A DNA stretch of 11,102 nucleotides from CAG-103 sp045112425 (lineage in GTDB: Bacteria > Bacillota > Clostridia > Oscillospirales > Oscillospiraceae), in contig JBGUHV010000023.1 in NCBI GenBank assembly GCA_045112425.1, positions 1 to 11,102 on the forward strand, read 5' to 3'. The position numbers were made by a program, and so were the translations under genes. Of this stretch, positions 6,304-11,102 are shown piece by piece. Below the pieces are notes generated by a model, which saw only the letters and a list, made by a program, of their open reading frames with translations, made no database searches and had not been told where the DNA came from. Positions within the stretch are counted from its first letter, which is position 1, and each line of letters opens with the position of its first letter.

Positions 6304-7503
6304 TTACTTCCCACCTTTCTGAATGTTCTTGATCTCAATGCTCTCCACGAATGCCTGCACGCGGGTGCGCATCTGGCCGGAGGAGGAAGCGATGTTGTAA
6401 GGACGGTCGACGCTCAGAACGGGATAGCCATAGTCCTCCTGCAGCATGTGGCTGCCGAGCACGCGCTCGTAAGCCCACGGATCGCAGAACTTGACCTGCT
6501 GATAGATGATGCCGTCGACGCCGTATTCCTTCGCGAGATCGGCGACGTACTGCTTGCGGCCATAGACCTTGTCCATGCTCATCATGCGCGGGCACTGGCA
6601 GTTCTGGATGTAGTGGCGGCAGACCTGCGTGAGGACGTCCTCCTCGTCGTTGAGGACGATCTCGGTGCGGCCGGGGTAGGAGCCGAAGCAGAAGCGGTCG
6701 CACGCGACGTGCGCGCCCTGCTCCTCGATGAGCTTGACGAGACCGGAGTCGTCGACCTCGGAACCGACCAGCAGCACCTTGCAGCGCCAGGGGTTCTTCG
6801 CGTCGGGCTCGCGGGTCTTGAGCTCCTCGAGCGTCTCCTCGAGCTTCTTCATGATCTCGTCCGTCGGGCAGACGTAGGTGGCAAGACACAGGATGTGGAA
6901 CTCATAGCCTGTGATGCGCGGCTTGTCGCCCTTGCGATATTCGCCGATCTCGCGGATGACGCGGACCATCTTGTTGTGCTTCTCCACGGCCTTGCGGATG
7001 GCCTTGTCGGAGACGTCAACGCCGTACTTTTCTTTCAGAGGCGTAAGGATATGGTTTGTACACTGCAGCACGGAGAGATCCACGTCAGAAGGCGTGTTCT
7101 TGAAGGCGATCTCCATGTACTCATGGAAGAAGTTCGGGTTGTCATGGCCCATCGTTTTCAGAAGCTCCATGTTCTCCACCGCACGGTTCATCATCGTGCA
7201 GCCGTCGGGCGTGATGACGCAGTCGGCAAAGTTGAAGCCGCCCTCAATGGCGCGCTCAAGCAGGGCGCGGCTGGGCTCGCAGAGCAGGTTCGTCATGTAG
7301 AACGACGCGATGTCCATCGAGCCGGTCTGCGGCGCAGACAGACGGATCGAGAAGCACTTGCCCAGGTTCAGCAGGGGCTCCGGCACGTTCTCGCAGGTGT
7401 AGGCCACCGCGATGCCGCCCTTTTTCTTGGCCTTCTCGATGAGCTCGTTGTTGGCCGTCTGCAGCAGGTTTTCAAAGTAGATCAGATGCTTCAAATCTCG
7501 CAT
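6304..7503 (-). CDS. 2-hydroxyacyl-CoA dehydratase family, small (HgdB/BcrC-like) subunit
   Basis: The 399-aa length is normal for HgdB/FldC/BcrC-like subunits. The three expected cluster cysteines are visible in context: AVAYTCENVPEPLLNLG (Cys37, the C-x-x-x-PE-L motif), ITPDGCTMMNRAVENMELL (Cys102, with Cys95 seven residues before), and YQQVKFCDPWAYE (Cys340). The C-terminus carries YPVLSVDRPYN and GQMRTRVQAFVESIE, the standard family ending. Extra cysteines include Cys302 and Cys304 (NCQCPRMMSMD), Cys268 and Cys272. It is the first gene of the operon and pairs with the 536-aa gene two bases downstream. ATG 7503 is the only possible start after an in-frame stop; AAGGAGG is 12 bases upstream, rather far. 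The related double-cubane (DCCP/YjiM) proteins are an alternative, since they also carry extra cysteines. No activator ATPase lies next to it. Confidence 0.87.
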   Translation of the reverse strand: MRDLKHLIYFENLLQTANNELIEKAKKKGGIAVAYTCENVPEPLLNLGKCFSIRLSAPQTGSMDIASFYMTNLLCEPSRALLERAIEGGFNFADCVITPDGCTMMNRAVENMELLKTMGHDNPNFFHEYMEIAFKNTPSDVDLSVLQCTNHILTPLKEKYGVDVSDKAIRKAVEKHNKMVRVIREIGEYRKGDKPRITGYEFHILCLATYVCPTDEIMKKLEETLEELKTREPDAKNPWRCKVLLVGSEVDDSGLVKLIEEQGAHVACDRFCFGSYPGRTEIVLNDEEDVLTQVCRHYIQNCQCPRMMSMDKVYGRKQYVADLAKEYGVDGIIYQQVKFCDPWAYERVLGSHMLQEDYGYPVLSVDRPYNIASSSGQMRTRVQAFVESIEIKNIQKGGK

Positions 7504-7544
7504 AAGATTCGGTTCCCTCCTTCATTTAATCGTGCGAGTGCGGT

Positions 7545-7563
7545 CTCCGCGCACCGCGCGGAG
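7545..7563 (-). other. leader hairpin upstream of the dehydratase operon
   Basis: CTCCGCGC (7545-7552) pairs with GCGCGGAG (7556-7563) over a three-base loop: eight GC-rich pairs, about 23 bases upstream of the AAGGAGG of the 399-aa gene. No T-run follows in the minus direction, so it is not an intrinsic terminator. It could stabilise the mRNA or affect ribosome access. Confidence 0.55.
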
Positions 7564-7649
7564 CGATAGGTCATGGATTGAATTTGCTCCCCCTTCCGGA
7601 TCTGCTGTAGTCCCACAGATTTTTATCTTTTTTCTAAATAATTCAACAC

Positions 7650-7676
7650 ATAATTGATGATACCTATCACAATTAT
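7650..7676. promoter_or_regulatory. palindromic operator on the dehydratase start site
   Basis: A 27-base near-palindrome has outer arms ATAATTG and CAATTAT and a core TGATA-CC-TATCA, with one unpaired base between arm and core. It lies exactly where transcription from the promoter at 7683-7711 should begin (about 7676) and extends into the first 27 transcribed bases. A protein bound here would block initiation. The cognate regulator is not known. Confidence 0.6.
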
Positions 7677-7682
7677 ACAAAC

Positions 7683-7711
7683 ATTATAAGACCTTGTTGA
7701 AAACTTGTCAA
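7683..7711 (-). promoter_or_regulatory. perfect consensus promoter of the dehydratase operon
   Basis: Read on minus, TTGACA (7711-7706), 17 bases, then TATAAT (7688-7683). Both hexamers are perfect and the spacing is optimal, so the core promoter should be very strong. The predicted leader is about 170 bases, unusually long for this window. Confidence 0.92.
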
Positions 7712-7713
7712 CA
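7695..7713. promoter_or_regulatory. second palindrome overlapping the -35
   Basis: TGTTGA (7695-7700) and TCAACA (7708-7713) are exact inverted repeats separated by seven bases. Together they cover the whole -35 and part of the spacer of the dehydratase promoter. This is a plausible repressor site, distinct from the start-site palindrome. A similar TTGTTG...TTGTCAA string occurs upstream of the GntR-type gene (11053-11069) with one base less spacing. Confidence 0.45.
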
Positions 7714-7830
7714 GATAAACAGGGTGTTTTTTATCCTACAAATGATTTTCACAGCGCCCGGACTGCGCCAAAAAATGTGAATCGTGCCACGCCGCCGCGC
7801 TTTCCTTCCGAAACAAAAGTTGGGAGGGTT

Positions 7831-7861
7831 TAAGGTCGCGCTAAGGTACGGCGGTTATGAT
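7831..7861 (+). promoter_or_regulatory. direct-repeat activator site and -10 of the SLH-protein gene
   Basis: TAAGGTCGCGC (7831-7841) is followed at once by TAAGGTACGGC (7842-7852), two copies with an 11-base period. A -10 (TATGAT, 7856-7861) lies nine bases after the second TAAGGT, and no normal -35 is present. Tandem half-sites one helical turn apart replacing the -35 are the usual arrangement for OmpR/PhoB-type response regulators. The start codon is about 35 bases downstream. Confidence 0.5.
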
Positions 7862-7896
7862 GGCGCCGTAAACACCAAACAAGGGAGGTTTTCACC

Positions 7897-10119
7897 ATGA
7901 CCATCAGAAACCGGCTCCGGCACGCGCTCCCGGCGGCGGCGCTCGTGCTTGCGCTGCTCGTCGGGCTCTTCGCCGGCACCGCCGCCGCGGCGGACACGGC
8001 GTCCGGCGTGACCTTCACGTTCACGGACGCCGGCGTCACCGCGTCGGACACATCCGCTGAGGGCTATAAAATCAGCGGCACCGACCTCACAATCAACGCC
8101 GCCGGCACCTACACCGTCACCGGCAGCTGCTCCGACGGCACGATCACCGTCAAGAAGGGCACCGCGGGCGTGACGCTCATTCTCAGCGATCTCACGCTCC
8201 GCAGCACGGCCTCCGCGCCCCTCAGCTGCAACAAGGAGACGGCGGTCACCCTCGTCGTCACCGGCACGAACACGCTCACCGACGCGGAGGATCCCGCCAA
8301 TGAGGACAGCGCCGACGAGGCCGTGGCCGACGCCTTTGAGGGCGCGGCGATCAAGGCCAAGGCCGGCGCGAGCCTCACCATCACCGGCACCGGCACGCTC
8401 AACGCCGACGGTTCGCTCTGCAAGAACGCGATCAAGGGCGGCAGCACCACGGCCATTGTTGTCGACGGCGATATGACGCTCAATCTCACCGCCGCGAACA
8501 CCGGCCTCGCCTCCGACGGCTCCGTGGAGATCAAAAGCGGCACGCTGAACATCACCGCCGAGAACGACGGTATCAAATCCGAGCCCGACGAGGACGACGC
8601 CGACTCCGCCGGCACCGTCACGATCTCCGGCGGCACGATCACCCTGAACACCGGCGACGACGCGATCCACGCCGAAGGGAATCTCACCGTCACGGGCGGC
8701 ACGATCACCATCACCGCCGGCGATGATGCGCTGCACACCGAGTATGACCTCGTCATCGGCGCGGAGGGCAGCCTCACCGGCCCGAGCATCACCGTGAAGA
8801 ACTGCTATGAGGGCTTCGAGGGCGCGCGCGTCTATCTCAATTCCGGCAGCGGCACGATCACCGCGTCGGACGACGGCGTTAACGCCGCGACCGACGCCGC
8901 CGTGAGCGAAATTGCGATCTATGTAAACGGCGGCAGCTGGTATGTGAACGCGGGCGGCGACGGGCTCGACGCCGGCGGCGACAGCCAGAACAACCGCGGC
9001 GGCGACGTGTATCTGAACGGCGGCACCGTCGAGGTCTTCGGCTCAGCCGACAGCGGCAACTCCGCCCTCGACTTTGACGGCAGCTGCTGTGCCAACGGCG
9101 GCACGCTCCTCGCCGTCGGCATGTCCGGCATGGCGCAGACGCCGACCTCCGGCGTGTACGTCGCCTTCGGCCAGGGCGGCATGGGCGGCTTCGGCGGCTG
9201 GGGCGGCTCTGCCTGGCAGGGCAGCAGCGTGAATATCCGGCAGGGCAGCAGCATCGAGATCCGCGACGCGAGCGGCAACACCGTCTACAGCGCCGTGGCG
9301 GCCAAAAACGCAAATCACGTCGTCTTCGCGGCGGGCGCGCTCACGGCGGGAGCGAGCTATACGCTCTATGTAAACGGCGCGCAGGCCGCCACCGCCGCCG
9401 CCGTCTCCGGCAGCGGACAGGGCGGCCAGATGCCCGGCGGACAGCAGCCGGGCGGACAGATGCCCGGCGGACAGGGCGGTCAGCAGCCGGGCTTCCCCGG
9501 CGGTCAGACGCCTCCGGAGCAGGGCGGCCAGACCCCGCCCGAGCAGGGCGGTCAGCAGCCGGGCGGCCAGACCGGCGCCGGACTCCCGTTCGCGGACGTG
9601 GCGGCGAACGCCTGGTACTATGACGCGGTGCGCTATGTCTATGAAAACGGCGTCATGACCGGCATGTCGCAGACTGTTTTCTCCCCGGACACGAACCTGA
9701 CCCGCGCCCAGATGGTGCAGATTCTCTATAACCTCGAGGGCAGACCCGCCGTCTCGGGCGGCAGCTTCTCGGACGTGGCGGCGGACGCATGGTACGCCTC
9801 CGCCGTGGCGTGGGCGAAGAGCACCGGCGTCGTGCTCGGATATGACGAGAGCACCTTCGGCCCGGAGGACACGCTGACCCGCGCGCAGGCCGCCGTGATT
9901 CTGATGCGCTATGCGCAGTATAAGGGCGCCGACACCACGGCGCGCGCCGCGCTCTCCTTTGCGGATGCATCCGCCGTGCCCGACTGGGCAACGGACGCCA
10001 TGCAGTGGTGCGTCGCCAGGGGTCTCCTGCAGGGCACCGACACCGGCGCCCTCCTCCCGAACGGCACCGCAACCAGAGCACAGATCGCGGCCATCATGAC
10101 CCGCTATCTCGCATCTTAA
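7897..10119 (+). CDS. secreted SLH-anchored beta-helix protein, Cthe_2159 / DUF4353 type
   Basis: The 740-aa protein has a signal peptide (RNRLRH, hydrophobic 11-27, cleavage near AAAAAD, residues 28-33). Residues about 34-505 form a right-handed beta-helix-like repeat domain with recurring GGTITL / DDAIHAEG / DDALHTE / DDGVNAA / GDGLDAGGD turns (about 223-360) and GNSALDFDG (387-395), the pattern of the Cthe_2159-type carbohydrate-binding domain. That C. thermocellum protein binds acidic sugars such as polygalacturonate and calcium. A Gly/Gln/Pro linker (506-562) precedes three SLH domains (about 564-617, 623-677, 686-738), each with a TRAQ motif (602-605, 661-664, 726-729), which attach to pyruvylated secondary wall polymer. 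GGGAGG at 7883-7888 supports the start. A gene-internal calcium or pectin ligand is inferred only from the family. It is monocistronic, with a terminator at its stop. Confidence 0.88.
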   Translation: MTIRNRLRHALPAAALVLALLVGLFAGTAAAADTASGVTFTFTDAGVTASDTSAEGYKISGTDLTINAAGTYTVTGSCSDGTITVKKGTAGVTLILSDLTLRSTASAPLSCNKETAVTLVVTGTNTLTDAEDPANEDSADEAVADAFEGAAIKAKAGASLTITGTGTLNADGSLCKNAIKGGSTTAIVVDGDMTLNLTAANTGLASDGSVEIKSGTLNITAENDGIKSEPDEDDADSAGTVTISGGTITLNTGDDAIHAEGNLTVTGGTITITAGDDALHTEYDLVIGAEGSLTGPSITVKNCYEGFEGARVYLNSGSGTITASDDGVNAATDAAVSEIAIYVNGGSWYVNAGGDGLDAGGDSQNNRGGDVYLNGGTVEVFGSADSGNSALDFDGSCCANGGTLLAVGMSGMAQTPTSGVYVAFGQGGMGGFGGWGGSAWQGSSVNIRQGSSIEIRDASGNTVYSAVAAKNANHVVFAAGALTAGASYTLYVNGAQAATAAAVSGSGQGGQMPGGQQPGGQMPGGQGGQQPGFPGGQTPPEQGGQTPPEQGGQQPGGQTGAGLPFADVAANAWYYDAVRYVYENGVMTGMSQTVFSPDTNLTRAQMVQILYNLEGRPAVSGGSFSDVAADAWYASAVAWAKSTGVVLGYDESTFGPEDTLTRAQAAVILMRYAQYKGADTTARAALSFADASAVPDWATDAMQWCVARGLLQGTDTGALLPNGTATRAQIAAIMTRYLAS
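9412..9582 (+). repeat. linker-coding tandem repeats
   Basis: This part of the SLH gene encodes an almost pure Gly/Gln/Pro/Met linker. It contains repeated GGQMPGGQ blocks (about residues 509-526) and two adjacent copies of QTPPEQGG (537-552), that is a 24-base unit repeated with synonymous differences. Such a segment is flexible, exposed and prone to length change by slippage or recombination. Confidence 0.75.
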
Positions 10120-10146
10120 AAAAGAGCCGCGTAGCGGCTCTTTTTT
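10118..10146 (+). terminator. intrinsic terminator of the SLH-protein gene
   Basis: AAAAAAGAGCCGC (10118-10130), loop GTA, GCGGCTCTTTTTT (10134-10146). The stem begins inside the TAA stop. The A-run and T-run make it potentially bidirectional. Confidence 0.92.
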
Positions 10147-10152
10147 AGGACT

Positions 10153-10253
10153 CGCGCTTATCGCGCGGAACGTTGTTCCGCTTGGTCGGCGCGAGGGGCG
10201 GGCGTCACGCCCGCCCAAGGGAGTTTTTCCGCCGCACATGTCGCCGGAAAAAC
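10153..10253. repeat. series of adjacent palindromes between convergent genes
   Basis: Four hairpins follow one another: CGCG/CGCG (10153-10165), GCGGAAC-GTT-GTTCCGC (10165-10181), GGGCGGGCG-TCA-CGCCCGCCC (10196-10216) and GTTTTTCCG/CGGAAAAAC (10223-10253). The third has GAGGGGCG and a TCACG loop resembling the GTAGGGG palindromes at 4280-4442. No gene is present. Confidence 0.6.
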
Positions 10254-10295
10254 GGATTTGAATTCATTTGCCCGTGCGATAAACACGAGTATATT

Positions 10296-10326
10296 AAAAG
10301 AGAGCCTGCACAGCAGGCTCTCTTTT
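10296..10326. terminator. terminator of the GntR-type gene
   Basis: AAAAGAGAGCCTGC (10296-10309), loop ACA, GCAGGCTCTCTTTT (10313-10326). It ends inside the TAA of the minus-strand gene (10325-10327). Symmetric A/T tails allow use in both directions, so it also backs up the terminator of the SLH gene. Confidence 0.88.
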
Positions 10327-11032
10327 AGATTGGAAAATTCGCTTCCAGAAGGAACACCGACAGTCTTGTGTTCCATGCCGCCCAGACGTCCATGGCCGCG
10401 AACACGTCGCCCGCGTCCACATGCTGCAGCACGGAGCGGTATACCGCCGCCATCTCCACGGGGTCGGCAAACCGCGCCATGTAATCCACCGACTTCATCA
10501 TCGTGTCGGAAAACGAGCGGATGAGCAGCGGGAAGATCCCGTTTCCGGACTCCTGATAGAAGGCCTTCATGAAATCCAGCAGCGGGGGATAGACGGCCCC
10601 GCTCTCGCCGGAGGCGGCGGCCTGCTCGAGCGCGGCGCAGCATTCGCCCAGGCGCTCCATGTGCGCGCGGTCGGGGTGGCGGGCCATCCAGCGCATGACG
10701 CCGAAGGCCATCATCTCGCGCAGCTCCAGCAGCGATTCCGCCACGGCGCGGTTCGGCAGCCCCTCCACATAACGGAACGTGGCGTTCACGCCGTCGAGCG
10801 TGAGGCTCTGGCGCATATCCGCAATGTAGACCGCGTGGCGCGGCACGACCGTCACGAAGCCGAGGCGCTCCAGCTCCTTGATGCCCAGATGGATGTTCGT
10901 CTTTGCGATGCCGTATTCCGCGGCGAGCTCGCTCTCCGTCGGCAGCTTCGTGCCGCTCTCCAGCGCGCCGGTGGCGATTTTGCGAACCATCTCCTGCAAA
11001 AAGAGTTCTTTTTCTCCCAACTGCTCCGACAT
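10325..11032 (-). CDS. GntR-family transcription regulator (FadR-like, atypical)
   Basis: The protein is 235 aa. The N-terminal winged helix (about 8-72) has ATGALESGTKLPTESELAAE (20-39), a GntR hallmark, then the recognition region YGIAKTNIHLGIKELERLGF and the wing VTVVPRHAVYIADM. The usual SRTTVREAL recognition text is replaced by AKTNIHLGI. The C-terminal half (about 90-235) is all helical, like the FCD ligand domain (LLELREMMAFGVMRWMARH; LLDFMKAFYQESGNGIFPLL; VLQHVDAGDVFAAMDVWAAW), but the usual D-F-H and terminal H-x metal ligands are replaced (DFMKA; AAWNT). AGGAGG (11041-11046) supports the start at 11032. It is monocistronic. It may control itself and possibly the dehydratase operon, whose promoter has a similar string; this is speculative. 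Confidence 0.83.
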   Translation of the reverse strand: MSEQLGEKELFLQEMVRKIATGALESGTKLPTESELAAEYGIAKTNIHLGIKELERLGFVTVVPRHAVYIADMRQSLTLDGVNATFRYVEGLPNRAVAESLLELREMMAFGVMRWMARHPDRAHMERLGECCAALEQAAASGESGAVYPPLLDFMKAFYQESGNGIFPLLIRSFSDTMMKSVDYMARFADPVEMAAVYRSVLQHVDAGDVFAAMDVWAAWNTRLSVFLLEANFPI

Positions 11033-11046
11033 GCGTCTCGCCTCCT

Positions 11047-11080
11047 CAACAGTTGTTGTGATTTGTCAATTTCTATTCTA
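11047..11080 (-). promoter_or_regulatory. probable promoter and palindrome of the GntR-type gene
   Basis: On minus, TAGAAT (11080-11075) is a plausible -10. Its -35 would fall at or beyond the window end. CAACA-GT-TGTTG (11047-11058) is an exact 5+2+5 palindrome between the -10 and the ribosome site, well placed for autoregulation. The -10 is not confirmed by a visible -35. Confidence 0.4.
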
Positions 11081-11102
11081 CAGCAAAGCGGGTAAGAATG
11101 CA

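Larger units (their letters stand above)
7504..7896. other. 393-base regulatory spacer between divergent genes
   Basis: No convincing gene lies here. About 7600-7760 is strikingly AT-rich for this genome and contains the promoter and palindromes of the dehydratase operon. About 7504-7600 is its untranslated leader, with a strong GC hairpin (7545-7563) and a possible 27-codon leader frame (7574 to 7491, minus). About 7820-7896 holds the control region of the SLH-protein gene. No terminator or known riboswitch pattern was seen in the leader. Confidence 0.75.

Noticed and set aside
4823..6322. 499-aa open frame on plus opposite the dehydratase large subunit
   Set aside because: Shadow of the real gene; Val/His/Glu-rich text with no motif. 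The minus-strand reading has family signatures and a ribosome site.
6448..7569. 373-aa open frame on plus opposite the dehydratase small subunit
   Set aside because: Same kind of antisense shadow; no ribosome site, and it would run through the operon start region.
7504..7676. Riboswitch or T-box in the long dehydratase leader
   Set aside because: No T-box sequence, no terminator hairpin with T-run and no recognisable aptamer core; only a GC hairpin and a weak ATCTGT/ACAGCAGAT pairing were seen.
9043..10239. 398-aa open frame on minus opposite the SLH gene
   Set aside because: Arg/Ala/Gly-rich antisense text crossing two terminator-like hairpins; no motif.
10421..11095. 224-aa open frame on plus opposite the GntR gene
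   Set aside because: Antisense shadow; the minus strand encodes a clear winged-helix domain with ribosome site.

Overview
The window looks like a chromosomal stretch from a GC-rich, anaerobic, Gram-positive Clostridia member, most likely a gut Oscillospiraceae-type organism (for example the Oscillibacter / Dysosmobacter / Flavonifractor neighbourhood). This is inferred from four things: GC-rich codon use; strong AGGAGG ribosome sites; a surface protein with three C-terminal S-layer homology (SLH) domains; and oxygen-sensitive Fe-S enzyme families (2-hydroxyacyl-CoA dehydratase, cysteine-desulfidase type). The intergenic palindromic repeats also fit. No rRNA, tRNA, CRISPR array, transposase or phage gene is visible.

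Layout. 1-85: 3' end of a plus-strand gene. 101-197: nested palindromic repeat. 293-2139: two-gene plus-strand operon (DUF1292-type small protein, then an Amidohydro_3/YtcJ-type metal hydrolase) joined by an ATGA overlap. 2162-2326: large inverted-repeat element followed by a bidirectional terminator. 2339-2806 (minus): DUF1232/YkvA-type protein, divergent from 2948-4228 (plus), a UPF0597/L-cysteine desulfidase-type enzyme. The two share a very compact pair of near-consensus promoters. 4236-4497: terminators flanking three GTAGGGG-type palindromes. 7503-4506 (minus): an operon of two 2-hydroxyacyl-CoA dehydratase/benzoyl-CoA reductase-family subunits (399 and 536 aa) and a 55-aa single-span membrane protein. 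7504-7896: AT-rich regulatory region with a perfect consensus promoter and palindromic operators for that operon, plus 11-bp-spaced direct repeats in front of the next gene. 7897-10119 (plus): secreted, SLH-anchored beta-helix protein of the Cthe_2159/DUF4353 type. 10147-10295: hairpin-rich spacer. 10325-11032 (minus): GntR/FadR-like regulator.

How it may work together. The most distinctive unit is the dehydratase operon. It has a paired HgdA/HgdB-like architecture, but no ATP-dependent activator (HgdC/FldI type), no CoA-transferase and no acyl-CoA dehydrogenase lies next to it. The larger subunit carries a long N-terminal extension and an unusual cysteine cluster. The operon ends in a tiny membrane protein whose ribosome site is strong and lies 17 nt after the second subunit. 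The operon is preceded by TTGACA-17-TATAAT, a 27-bp near-palindrome sitting on the expected start site, and a second palindrome over the -35. It therefore looks like a strongly expressed, tightly repressible system of unknown substrate. The remaining genes look like ordinary independent units.
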